Assembly: GCF_014529535.1 (NCBI RefSeq)
Contig: NC_050738.1
Location: 992,001-1,056,000, forward strand
Direction: 5' to 3'
DNA length: 64,000 nt
DNA from: Bradysia coprophila
Taxonomy: Eukaryota > Arthropoda > Insecta > Diptera > Sciaridae
Shown here: positions 11,425-23,083 of the stretch, piece by piece
Layout: each line of letters begins with the position of its first letter
Numbering within the stretch: the first letter of the stretch is position 1
The notes under the pieces: model-generated
Databases searched by the model: none
What the model was told of the DNA's origin: nothing
What the model saw: the letters and a program-made list of their open reading frames with translations, nothing else
Program-made: the position numbers and the translations under genes

Positions 11425-12965
11425 GGGCAATTCCCGACCCGAGCATAAGCTTTTATACTCGAGTATAAAGTTAAAAATTTTGACAGAACTGTCATGACAG
11501 TGTTCCAAAACGTTACTGCCACATTCATAAATCTATTTTTGACATCAGTACGTCACTTTGCGACCCCTTTATGTACCGAATTACCCTACAGTAACAGTAG
11601 AGTTTCGAAAAACCAAGAAAAATTTTTGTTGGTTTTTTGGGTTTTAGAGCCCATTTTTCCCGTGAGGGGTTTGTAAATTTTCCTTGTTAAATATAAAAAT
11701 CCTGAGGACGTTGCAACTTGCATTGAGACACCTCAAGCATACTCCTTATGGTATTTTCTATGTTTCCGAACCTATCCGCTCACCAATCGCTGTAAAACAG
11801 ATCTCTTATTCCACATTTTCATCAATAACCGAAAAAATTCAAAAAAGCCTCATGAAATAAAATCGTTTGCTCTAACATTTCTGCAGTAGTAAGTGAAGGC
11901 GAGAGGCAGGGGAACATAGAAAATACCATAAGAAGTGTGCTTGAGGTGTCTCAATGTAAGTTGCAACGTCCTTAAGATTTTTATATTTAACAAGGAAAAT
12001 TTACAATCCCCTCACGGGGAAAATGGGCTCCAAAACCCAAAAAACCAAGAAATTTTTTTCTTGGTTTTTCGAAAGTCTACTGTTACTGTAGGGTAATTCG
12101 GTACATAAAGGGGTCGCAAAGTGACGTATTGATGTCAAAAATAGATTTATGAATGTGGCAGTAACGTTTTGGAACACTGTGATGTCATATCGATTAATGA
12201 TTCAGTAATTTGATAAGAATTACCACCAAAATGTGGCTGGATCTTGATTTTACTGGTGAAATCGGTAGAGCTGAAGGTGGAGACAGTGAGCTGGAAAAAA
12301 TTCTTCACCAATATGTAGCGCTATTGAATGGCAACTAATAGTGTGTTACAGCCACATGAAGTATATAACGAGACATGTACGTACACGAGGGCTTGCCCGA
12401 GTATAACATCGTAACACGCGAGAGTGTTATGGTGCAAACGTCAAGTAATATTCATTATTGCATACGAGTGATATATCCGAAATTATCAATTTGTGAAGTT
12501 CTCCTTGTCATTCAGCTAAATCGGTTTTCTCTTTTCTCTTATATCTCCATCGGTAAATCTTTATCCCCACCTCATATGAGAGCAATATACTATTATCTGC
12601 TAGTGCTAGCACATGGGATAATAGCCCTTACCTTAGGCTCGGGCTATAAACTTTTCACTGGCCAAAATAAAAATTTGGAAGCATGAATGTAGGTAATGTA
12701 CTAGAAACGTCAGACACTGACAACTGCAGTTACAAGAGGTCATTTTAAATTGTAAGTAACTATTTACAAACACGAATGATTTTTTCCAGCTCAATGCCTC
12801 TAGCTTAAGAACCCCAGCTTGACGGATCTCATCAGTTAAATCTACAACCTACCACACTTTAATGGTAATTCTTATCAAATTACTGAAACATTCATTGATA
12901 TACCAGTTCTGTCAAAGTTTTATACTACTCGAGTATAAAAACTTCTACTTGGGTCGGGAATTGCC
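11425..12965. mobile_element. TIR element with GGCAATTCCCGACCC ends
   Basis: GGGCAATTCCCGACCC at the left and GGGTCGGGAATTGCC at the right are mirrored, as are the adjoining ATACTCGAGTATAAA and TTTGACAGAACTG words, giving a TIR of 50-60 bp. TTA lies on both sides (11422-11424 and 12966-12968), allowing one extra G at the left end. A separate hairpin element (about 11490-12187) is inserted near its left end. The remaining interior (about 12190-12900) has a 103-aa ORF (12375-12686) with no recognisable domain. Confidence 0.75.
11490..12187. mobile_element. Nested inverted-repeat element (CAGTGTTCCAAAACGTTAC ends)
   Basis: Arms of about 265 bp (11491-11760 and 11918-12185) are reverse complements with scattered mismatches. 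TGTCAT occurs just outside both ends and may be the target duplication. A related but separately broken copy lies at 45292-46892, sharing the ACGTTACTGCCACAT and AAACCAAGAAAAATTTTT words. No protein is recognised; ORFs such as 11494-11676 come from the arm. Confidence 0.8.
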
Positions 12966-12969
12966 TTAT

Positions 12970-14117
12970 TATATATACACGGTCCCTTTCGACATGAGAT
13001 GTGGGATAAAAATTTATCTGTCGATTAAATTCGGCGATTGTTTGTAAAGTAGCAGCCAAATGGCCATGTGGGATTTCGTTCATGCTAATTGATCGATTGC
13101 AAATGTTTTTGCCTGCCATTACACAATTTACGATAATGTCATACATAACATTTCGAGCACATATTCATGGCTTGTTTGAATATCATTAGCAATGTTATCG
13201 CTGTGTTAAACTTTGTTCCATTTGCCCATGCCTCATGAGAGTTGGGATCGATAGTACTTATTATATTACACAATCGACACATTGTATACATTTTTGGCGG
13301 AAATGTAAATTACTTTTTCTAAAGAAATGTAACTAACCGCAATATCAAGCAGTTCGCCACGAACTTAATAGGTACAATGAGAAACAAGTTACGATATACA
13401 CCAAGTTGCACTTTATTAGTTATGCAAATTGCACAGAAATATATAAAGATGAGAATATTACAGCCATAACCAGTTTCTCAACAGAAGGTAATCGTCAGTG
13501 TCAATCACAGAAATACTCGTAGGCGAATTGAGGGTTTATCGAGTCAAATTGAAAAATAGAAACTCACTAGCAGTTGTCGTATACTGAGGAAAGCGATGCC
13601 ACTGTCGTTTGTTTGTCGATTGAGCAAATGATGGCATAGGGTAGGGGTCCAACTTGATCATTTACTAGTTCGATCACTACAAAATCGTATTCATGTTAGA
13701 AAAATTAGGATTCAGGCACATACGAACCAATATAATCGATCTCAAGGATTTTTTTAAAATTTACATTTAGTAGTGAGAGGTAGTACAATGAGAGTATTGG
13801 CGGTAGTGAATCGGTGAACATTTTTCCTTCGTACGTGCACCATCAAACTCTCATCTATTCCATCACTCTTGGTACATTTGTATGCATATTGGACTAGGTT
13901 GAAATTGGCTATATTTCGCGGTCGAATTTATTATTCAGCGAAACTACATACCAGTGTAAGATCAGTGATCCAGTGTGTGTTCTTATCCGACCGGTTTGAA
14001 TATTCATCGAATTCTTAAAAATTCATCACATCAGTACCTCTCTATGCGACTGTATTCAAATGCATAAGACCAGCGACAAAGAGAAGATAAATCGGATTTT
14101 CCGCTCAAATTATTCAA
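12970..14117. other. Upstream region of the LRR gene
   Basis: No other gene is recognised. The last 300 bp should include the promoter and 5' UTR of the LRR gene. A CTATATTT word at about 13908-13915 is a weak TATA candidate, but no start site can be fixed from sequence alone. Confidence 0.4.
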
Positions 14118-15916
14118 ATGTTTTTAACCAACTCGGTGGTGCTCATCCTAATAAATGTGTTCCTACAAATCCATTTCGTTTCATCTGAGTGTAATTACGT
14201 TCAACTCGCCGCTCAGAAAAATTATGTGGAGTGCACCAATGTCCGGTCGATGCAGGAGTTAGCTGCCGAAATGAGATCGAATTGGAATCATTTGAAAATT
14301 GTTAACAAAGTGGATTCAGTGTTTACCAATGCAGGTGTGTATGCGTAATGTTGAAAGTAAATAAATAAATCTGAATGAGTGGTTTGCCATTCAATGGTTC
14401 CAGAACATCACAATGCATTTCTGCAGTACATACAACATTTAGATCTGTCCAAAGTGGGTAGATTTCATACATCGGATTATGGATTTAGAGACTATTTGCG
14501 TTTGAATCACCTGAACATATCCAACACTCGGACGGCAACTCTAAAAGACTATTGGTTTTCGATCGGCAATCAAATCGAAATTCTGGACATCAGCTGGAAC
14601 CAGTTAACCCAGTTGAGACGGGAAACATTCAGGACACTACACAGTTTAGTGACCGCGAACTTTTCACACAACGAGATCGAAAATGTTGAAGCCGCCGCCT
14701 TTTCTGATTTGAAAATGCTGAAACATTTGGACTTACGGAATAATCGGTTAAGTTACTTAAACGATTGGGGAGAGCTGTCCAGCATGGAAACGTTAAATTT
14801 GGATGACAATTTGTTAACGAAGGTATGAGAGATACACATGCTATGGAGGCAATCAAATAATTTTTCCATTAATTGTTCCATTCCCAGTTGTCGTCGAATG
14901 CATTTAAAGGACTGATAGCCCTTCAAACGTTGACCGTATCACAGAATTATATAAATGACGTAGAACGGAATTGCTTGAGTGGTTTTCAGAAGCTTCAACA
15001 AATCAATCTATCCGGGAATAGCATGCAAACCATACCCGATCATCTATTCCGAGCTTTCTCTAATATTCGGCTTTTGGAAGTCGATTTCAGCAACAATGAT
15101 ATCTCTAGTCTACCGGGAAATGCATTTAAGAGTTTGAACTATTTAGTGGCTCTTGATTTGTCCAGGAACGCCATTACCTCCATCGATGAATACACATTCC
15201 TCGGATTGAACTCATTGCGAAGACTGTCCCTGGTGAACAATAACATTTCCATCGTTCAACCGAACACATTCGCTACGCTCAACAAATTGGACAGTTTGGA
15301 TTTATCGGACAATTCATTGAGCAATTTCAGGGGTGATATGTTTGGACCAAGCTCATCGTTACCAAAAAAACTACGGAAACTGCTCCTCAAAAGAAATAAC
15401 CTGGCGTCTATTCAACCCCATGCATTTGACATCGTTTCGAATGTAGACTTCCTGGTTCTGACCGATAACTCCATCAGAGAACTGCGTGAGGACCTTTTGT
15501 TGCCGCTGGTAAAGCTAAAGAAATTGCACATCAATCGGAACAACATTGAAGCATTACCTGCAGGACTCTTCAACACCACCTCACTGTTACAGGAACTGTA
15601 CATGGATCATAATAAGTTGACATTTTTTCCGTATACAGCGAATGCTTTCGCTAACTTGGCGAAAATTACGTTGGAAGGTAATCCATGGCAATGTGCATGT
15701 TTCAAAGAAATGTTGTACTGGTCGATTCGGCGTGGCATTAATTACTCTCCGTACGTTAGTAATAAATATTACAATGGTTCGAGACCGGTTTGTGTAGCGA
15801 CACCGTGGAACGTTTGTGTTCAAGATGTCGATGAATCGACGAAGAAAGAAATGATTAGGATTTATGAGACTGCTTTAAGTCGAGGGGTCACCGACTTCAA
15901 AATAATCCCAAAATAA
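14118..15916 (+). CDS. Secreted leucine-rich-repeat protein
   Basis: Three exons: 14118-14334, 14404-14822 and 14888-15916 (554 aa). Both introns are short (69 and 65 bp), start GT, end AG and keep frame. The protein opens with a hydrophobic signal peptide (residues 1-22, ending FVSS). A short Cys-containing N-terminal region follows, then an array of roughly 15 LRRs of 24-residue type with LxxLxLxxNxL spacing from about residue 80 to 470. It ends in a Cys-rich C-terminal cap with the NPWQCACF motif and two further Cys (PVC, NVC). There is no transmembrane helix or GPI-like tail after the cap, so a secreted, extracellular binding role is inferred. The family covers matrix, adhesion and immune LRR proteins of insects; the exact ligand cannot be told. 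A candidate AATAAA lies at 16194-16199. The start is chosen because it directly precedes the signal peptide. Confidence 0.9.
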
Positions 15917-16483
15917 TCCCTGGAAGTCGGTGACTTCTCGCTTTAGGTAAAACTCTAGCATCTAGCTGGGTATTACCAGTGGGTAACCACTCATTGTATT
16001 TGAATTTCTGAAGCCATTAAATCAGAATTACATTGAGGTTAGTTGGCCAATACTATAACCGTTGAAATTTGAATCTAAAATGGAAAATAATTTATTTGTT
16101 TTTTGGACATACGAGATGATTATAACTCAGTTGATCGCCTAGGTAATTTAGAAACGGCTAATCCGCTAATCTGCTATCGACAATGACGAAAATAATAAAT
16201 GAAGCTCTCATATAATAGAAAAATTATTTCTGAAACGAAAGATGATATAATCGCCGTTTATAAAAGGTTAAATCATTCTAGCAACAAAATTCAAATCCCC
16301 CATGTTCGACAAAAAAAAATTGAATTTGTCAAGTCGAGAGCACTGGAGTCAACACATGTGTTACAAACGACTAGTCATTTGAGTCACAATATTTGGCTAG
16401 TGGTTAATCCCGTCATCTCTAAATTCTCTAAATTGATTGCAAACTTTTAACATTTCATGGAAAACACATCATCAGCCTTATTA
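15917..16483. other. 3' flank of LRR gene
   Basis: Probable 3' UTR followed by AT-rich sequence. The 83-aa ORF at 16199-16450 shows no domain. Confidence 0.4.
16194..16199 (+). terminator. Candidate polyadenylation signal AATAAA of the LRR gene
   Basis: First AATAAA downstream of the stop at 15914-15916, about 280 bp away. Positional inference only. Confidence 0.4.
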
Positions 16484-16655
16484 TCAAATCTGTTACTTCA
16501 ATTGATCTAAGTGTCTTCGAAACATTGATACCCAAACCCAATCTTTTACTTCATTAGTTTTAACATGCAATTTGCAATAAAAAATCGGGTTACTCAGAAC
16601 CCGTATTACTTTCAACTGTCGTGTCGTTGCAGATAACAGATGAATAAGCAGCCAC
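16484..16655 (-). repeat. Copy of the dispersed GAAGTA/TTATCGATAACAG repeat
   Basis: Contains ATCTGTTACTTCAATTGATC, then AATCTTTTACTTCATTAG, TTTTAACATGCA and finally GATAACAGATGA, in the order shared with other copies at about 17990, 30290, 32670, 38790, 52745, 57035 and 61551. Confidence 0.65.
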
Positions 16656-17389
16656 ATTACAACTGTAGAATCCATCTCGCTCTATAGTTAAGCTACTAGG
16701 TCCGCGACTTCTTTGTTTAAATTATGACGATGAGCTGTGGCTTTAATACAATCTCGACAATTTTATTCGTTCAAGTTCACATTTCGCATTATAAGAAGTA
16801 AATCGGTCCGATTCCAATTGGATTTGTTTCTTGGTTGTCTTCAATCTACACTTTCACGCCTTGAAGTTGTTGACTCTCCAAGTAATCCAGTGATTTTCTA
16901 ATATCAAATACGGCTCACAACGTAGAGTTTTTGCTGTTGTTGTTTTGCTGAAAACTAAAATTCCATTTCGACCTTTTTGTAAATGGAATAATAAATTTGT
17001 TTATTGCACCAATAAACTTTAAAGAATGAATCTGTAACTCATCGTTCATATGAATGTGCAGCTTCTTTTATTTAGAGAAACTTTAGTCTGTAACAACGAA
17101 CTGAACTGGAATGCAATTTAACAGCTATATTATGTATCATAGTTGGGATATCATTGAAAGTTTAGCACAAATCTGACAATGCTAATGTTACGTAAAGTTC
17201 TTAGACAATGTTTTGGAAAGTTTAGCAACATTTACCTACTACATGCATCAGCGTACAATTTTATAAATATTATTAGAATATTGTAGGAACAACAAAATGT
17301 CGTCGTCTTATCCTATGTTTTCGTAGTCTGGGTATGCGATGTAAAGGAAGGGACAGATGGGTGTGATGAGATTGCCGTATAAAATAAAG
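16656..17389. other. Intergenic, no gene recognised
   Basis: AT-rich sequence, no domain-bearing ORF and no clear repeat. Confidence 0.4.
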
Positions 17390-17925
17390 TTAAGAAATGA
17401 TCGGAACGGGTCAGATTCGGTTTGACCGGAACGCAGAGCCTGATTTCGCCTGGAAACTGAACTGAGGTTTCAGATTTCTTCCCGAACTTTACTTGAAACT
17501 GAAATTTTTGATTTCGGTATCGACTTGAAGTCGACCCGTACCTGAGTTACTTCAACCGGAATCTGACTCGACTGAACTTTCACTTCCAGTTTTGACCCAA
17601 TATCAGATCCAGTCCAGGCAACCCGAAATTTTTCGTGAAAATTTGTTTCTAAATTTCGATTTACCCGAACCCGACATGATCTAACCTGAAAATTTGAGAT
17701 TCGGGTCAAACCTAAAAGAAAAAATTCAGAGTCGGGTCGGGTTGACACCAAAATGGAAAATGTCAGGTTCAGGTCAAGAATGGGTCGAAACTGTAATCTT
17801 AGTCAGGTTCGAGTTGAAATCCGGTTCGGGGCAACCTGAAATGAAAACCTTGAACTCAGAAGAAAATTTTCTGCACGGTATATGGAAATGAAAATGTATA
17901 TGAAACATGTCAAACCGAACCCGAT
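17390..17925. repeat. Degenerate GGTCAGGTTCGG-type repeat tract
   Basis: Words such as GGGTCGGGTT, GGTCAGGTTC, CCCGAACCCG and CAACCTGAAAT recur irregularly on both strands, giving a locally higher GC content. The same word style is seen at 39260-39560. ORFs here (93 aa - at 17470-17751; 65 aa + at 17694-17891) are low-complexity by-products. Confidence 0.6.
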
Positions 17926-17987
17926 TCAAGGATTCAATACCCTTGTATTATCCTTCATGGAATGCTTAAAATACGAGGTGTCACATA

Positions 17988-18185
17988 CGGATATTCATCT
18001 GTTATCGATAACGAGGACAACAATAATGACAAACTCTGGGTAATATGATCTTTTATATAGTAAATTGAATGTTAAAAAAAATTGAAGTACAAGATTTGAA
18101 ATCAACCGATTAAAATACTTTGATAGATGGAAGTAATAGACTGGTAGTAATACTGGTCAAATGCATGCCGTCTGTAATAGGTTAA
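17988..18185 (+). repeat. Full-length copy of the dispersed GAAGTA repeat
   Basis: Starts CATCTGTTATCGATAACGAG and contains TGACAAACTCTGGGTAATAT, TTGAAGTACAAGATTTG and GGAAGTAATAGAC, closing near ATGCCGTCTGTAATAG. It is nearly collinear with 38798-38990, which allows the family to be defined. Confidence 0.8.
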
Positions 18186-20003
18186 GCGATTAATGGATTG
18201 TGCTTGTCATATACAGGCCCAAATTCTCCATCTTTTAGCGAATGTTAGAAAATTTTGCCGAATTTCGATGAATTTTTGTGAGGTTAATTCGACTTAATAA
18301 GCCCTGTAGTATAAGAATTCAATTCTCACACAACTAATATCTTTTAAGGACAAGCTGACCTTCATCCACAAGCAGAAAATAGAGTAACAAAATTTGCGAC
18401 ACCTTCGCCTATCGTCACCGGACTACAGTAATGCGTTTTATTAAAATGTTGTCATGAAGTTTTTGGATTACCCAAAATATGACAAAATCTTGTTATTGCC
18501 AATATAACGTTGCGCTACGAAATTCTCTTGTGTACACACATACATTCGTTCTTGTGTATCCTTTTCGCTTACTGTACGTATACAAAATTAATGTGAAAAA
18601 GGATTTCAATGTTGATACAGTTTCAGTGCCACATATATCCAAGTCTGGAAAACACACCGACATCAGTCAATGCTCTGGTATGTCTCCCGAAATGTTATGT
18701 GTATTATAAATGCACATTTTTATGAAGAAGAGGGAAAAAAATGTCCTTACCTCTGCCAATATCCTTTATATAATATGATACACGGTGTAGCACAACAAAC
18801 ACACAGCCGAACGCATGAAGAAAATATTCCGAAAAAAGAGGATATCGGGGTTAAGCTGATTTTAAAAGGGTGCGAGTTTATAGAGATGTTTCATTCATTC
18901 ATACATTTTTATGATCAACGCAAATGTGAATGCAAAAAAAAAACCCGAACCGAAATGAAAAGCCTATAGACATCTGGTCTCAATTTAATTTTTTCCCAAT
19001 GCTTAGAAGTGTGTGCATTGAAATTTAATCCTTTGTGGCAACATGTTCTTACATAAATTACGTTTTGTTTGAAGTGAAGAGGATAAAGAGGAGTGGATCA
19101 TATTTAACGTTTTATGTGGTTTTGTCTAGCTGGGGTTGTATTATTCAAATAAATATTGAGTTAAAATGGGCAATTATAGACTGGGAATTTAAATACATAA
19201 ATCAGTGTTGGATTTTCGTTGAGAGCTAAAGTGTACATTCACTCACTTCTTTGAAGTATTCGGGATAATATTCGAATGGAGCAATGTTCTGGTAAGCTCT
19301 TTTCGGGTGAGACAGAAAAACGTCGTGTAACCTTCTGTTAAACACATTGACAAACAATGCGAAATCGGATGCCTTTCCAATATTTTTGTCTGAATACCAT
19401 CCATACCCTTGAGATGTTAACTAGAAGTTACAGTGAGAGGTGGAGAATCGTTTACAATCTCCCAATTTCTTAGAATCAGTAAATATTTGCTGTGTCCTTG
19501 ATATACGCAAATATTGTAACATTTCAAGTGCTCTAAAGTTTACCTTTGCAATGAACTGTGCTACAACTTTAATTTACTTTCGAAACTTCATAGTGCCAGA
19601 TGCCAGGTTGAAATCATATCAATTTATGGAAACATATTTTAACATTGTAACAGCCGACATGGTAAGACACTTTCCCAAATGCGTTCAAACGGAGTTCGAA
19701 TGCTTATGAGATGTCGATGGAAAAACTGTACAGAAAATTTATAAAACGATTCTCTTGCATCAAGGTAACTGGTTACACTTATACATCCAAGTACCTACCT
19801 TTTCTACCACTTTGAAAAGATTAATTGGAAAATTGTTATGGAATAATGCAATTCGATATCGTAGCACCTGATGCACGGAATATAAAGGTCAGAAAGTTTT
19901 AATGGAAAATCGATTTTATTACATTACTTTCGCACCCGTTCTTGACGTTTTATATATGGGTGCGATGTATATGTGTGGCATAACTTTCAGTCTGGTTCCG
20001 TAA
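18186..20003. other. Intergenic, no gene recognised
   Basis: Several short ORFs (for example 18479-18709, 18670-18969, 19440-19709) lack recognisable domains or splice-linked partners. Nothing else stands out. Confidence 0.4.
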
Positions 20004-20006
20004 TTA

Positions 20007-20798
20007 GTCCGGGTTCTTGTGTCAATCCACGCGCTGGGGAACTTATCGAAAATTTGACAATGGGATATGACGCCAGAGAGGTCAAAGTTGTCGAACTATT
20101 TGTTTTTGTGGGCGTCGAGAACCGGTAATACTTGTAAAATTACCGGTTTAGTGGAAAACTCGAATATCTCATTGCTCACATTTCATGGAAGAACTTTTTT
20201 CTGGGACTGGAAAAATGTCCTAGCTCTTAGATTTTTGGGATTTCCTTACCAAAAAAAGCGACACAAAAAACCGCTAACTTTGACCCCAATTTCCAGCTCC
20301 TAACTATTTTGCATAAAAATTTTCGTTTGACGTTTAAAACGTCACTTTGACAGATGGAAAAGACCGACTTTTGATCCCAACTGTCACCTCACGGATTACT
20401 TTGCTTTCACCAAGTTTTTTTTTGTTTAATATTGGATTTATTGGCTTCCACGAAGTTTTTTTTGGTTTTTACTGGATTTGTAGCATTTTAGAGGTAAAAA
20501 GCGATAAGTTCTTATGATTCCCCTACTTCTGAATGCTCCACCCTATTCCCAATTCTAGAACTCACGGATTACGTTCGCTTCCATGAAGTTTTGTTTCGGT
20601 TTCTACTGGACTTATAGCATCTTTAACGGAGAGTTTTAGTTTTACACTAAACCGGTCATTTTACCGGTTCTCAACACCCACAAAAAATATTTCTGCCACA
20701 ACTTTGACCCCTCTATCATACCTCTTTGTCAAATTTTCCATAAGTTTCCCAGCTCGCGAAACGATTTAAACGATTTTTTTCGACATAAGAACCTGGAC
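20007..20798. mobile_element. TTA-flanked inverted-repeat element, about 0.8 kb
   Basis: GTCCGGGTTCTTGTG at the left mirrors ACATAAGAACCTGGAC at the right. TIR homology (GGTCAAAGTTGT, GAGAACCGGTAA, ACCGGTTTAGTG) extends about 150 bp inward. TTA at 20004-20006 and 20799-20801 is a likely target duplication, which fits a PIF/Harbinger-like insertion preference. The interior has two or three imperfect direct repeats around CACGGATTAC...GAAGTTTT. No transposase is recognised. Confidence 0.8.
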
Positions 20799-20804
20799 TT
20801 AATG

Positions 20805-22150
20805 GGGAAATTAAAATTCTAATTTTTCGATTCATTTTTACGCTCTAAAGAAACACAAAGCTTGTGGTTGGATATTCGAAATGACCGCACAGTCAAAAGG
20901 ATAATCCAACTGTAATGCGTTCTATATATTATACAGTTTAAGCTGTACCATTATAATCGGTACATATATAAGTATACCGACTCGGTCTTACCGAGAGAGG
21001 TCTAATATTAAATAAGTTTGTCTACTCAACTTCGAATAACTTTTATTTGTACTCAAACGTTGTCAAGCTTTCAAGTTTTCTGCTCTGTTAACTATACTAC
21101 GACATTAACTACATTTTTAATTTCCTGTTTCGAATTAATTTGAAGTAACTGCGTCTGACTTCAATGTGGTTTTTTTCGCTTTCTGTGCATTTGAATTCTT
21201 CTTTGTCGTCAAAAGAAAAACCGCTTAATGTAATTACATCTCAGCGATCGAGAAAGTATTTAATTAAATGCTGCATTACCTTCAATTAGTGACATAATTA
21301 ATATTTTTTTTCTAATTAGCGTTATACACCTGTCTGTCATTCGGTAAGCTCATTACTTACCTAATACGAAAAATGGGAGAAAAAATTTGCATTTGAAATT
21401 GTTCAGTTTAAGAGTTCAAGTCACCGTTATATATACATTAATAAAGCACACGAAAAAAAAAGGAAAAAAATTAATGTAAAAAAGGCAGGCAGCACCCAAA
21501 AGAGTAGAAATGCCATTTTTCAACCTATTATAGAAAAGTCAACCGAAAGGAAAAAATATTCAAATGTATGTTAAATAGTTTACCGCTTCTTCCTCACCGT
21601 ACACCCCAACCGAAACGAACACACAAAAAAGAGAACATTTTTGTGTCTTTTCGGGAATGCACGTACTATAGAAAATTTACCGCGACGATTCATTAATGCG
21701 GCAGTGTTAAAGGCAAAGCGTGAATTTGCCAAAGTCATTACTTGTTCAAAGTGATGTAATGAAATTAGGAAAAGTAAATAAAAAAAAATGTTTTTCCTTC
21801 CAAAACATTTTTTCTTCTTCGTTCCTTCTTCATCTTTTGCACACACATTTCAAAGGCAAACATTCCATCCCCTATCGTTTGACGATATAAATAAATAAAA
21901 CCCATTCCGGGAGTGGCTTTATATAATTTGAATGTCAAAGACAACCGTCTTCAATGCGAAAGATGAAGAGTGACGTGAAAGTTATTCGAAACTCCGTGGA
22001 AGGTGGCTCATTTTTTGTTGTCAGACGATGCTAATTCTAATCAGAACTACTATGTCGACATACCATCTCATCATTCCAAGTTATATGACGTTCTCGCTAT
22101 GATTTCGATAAAAGAAAATTTAATTTAAAATACTGATTGGTACAAGTATA
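20805..22150. other. Intergenic, no gene recognised
   Basis: AT-rich, with short ORFs only. The 88-aa minus-strand ORF at 21580-21846 has no recognisable domain. Confidence 0.4.
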
Positions 22151-22164
22151 AGTGTTGTGCAATA

Positions 22165-22590
22165 ACAAATGAAGTACCAGACTCTCACTTGTGAACTCGG
22201 AGCTGGGAGTTCATGATTCCATCCGAAGTGGTCATACCAACCACGTACCCTACCCGAGGGTTTGTAACGGTACCACGGGAGCTGGAAGCCCCCCGAGAAC
22301 CAGAGAAACTCTCGGTATCGGGCCCAGCGATGGTTGAGGAGCCTATCCTTGGCTGAAACGTGGTGGATGTCGGTTCAATTGCGCTTTATGCGCTGGGGTA
22401 CTGCTCCCGGGGAAAGTGCAGTAAGGGTTGAGATGGGCTCTGGCCTCACCTTTGGTAATGTTGGTGCATGAACACCGGCATAAAAAGGTAGTTCTACCCG
22501 CTGATTGAGCGGTAATCTCGATCAAATCCTTTTTGGAAAGGAAGAGCTGTTAAGCTTATGGCAGGTAAGCTCTCTAATCTAAAGATATGT
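22165..22590. other. GC-rich island of unknown origin
   Basis: From about 22190 to 22530 the sequence changes to roughly 50-57% GC with runs such as GGAAGCCCCCCGAGAACC and GGGCCCAGCG, unlike the AT-rich flanks. Small hairpins are present (GAGAACC...TCTCGG; GAGCT...AGCTC). No long ORF is found and no tRNA or rRNA fold was recognised. It may be the 5' untranslated part or truncated remnant of a non-LTR retroelement, or another transferred block; this is inference. Confidence 0.4.
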
Positions 22591-23083
22591 TATTCTCACT
22601 TGTGACACTAATGTCACACGGAAGCTGTCTGGTCCCTAAATAGATACATCGATACATCTATAGAATACTATGTATTTGCACCCGGGTGTGAATAGTCCAT
22701 AAAACACTATTTACACCAATATAGCCTTGTAACGGTTCATTTTTCCTTATACAAACTGGTATTACGATTACGTGTTTCAACAGAAGCAACTTGGATCTTC
22801 CGGTACAAACTAGCCTAACAATTGGGTGCTTAAGTTAGAAAAAACTTATATCCCAACAAAAATCTCTTCGAGAAAAGTGTGACGCAGTCTTTGAAGTGAA
22901 ATTTCTAAAATGAATGATATCGTTAGAGTTGACGCTTTCAGCTTCGTTACGCAAAAATTAAATTGTACACCCAACTAGTTCAAACAAGCTGGCTTAGTTT
23001 TTCTCATCATCTGCCAAATAATTTTTACTAAAAAATAAATTTTCTTGCTCCGTAACATCTGTCACTTTGCGAAGCAGATTTTT

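Noticed and set aside
12375..12686. 103-aa ORF inside the TTA-flanked element as a transposase
   Set aside because: No DDE-type or other transposase motif is visible; hydrophobic low-information sequence.
22343..22525. 60-aa minus-strand ORF in the GC-rich island
   Set aside because: Short, no domain, and such ORFs are expected in GC-rich DNA.
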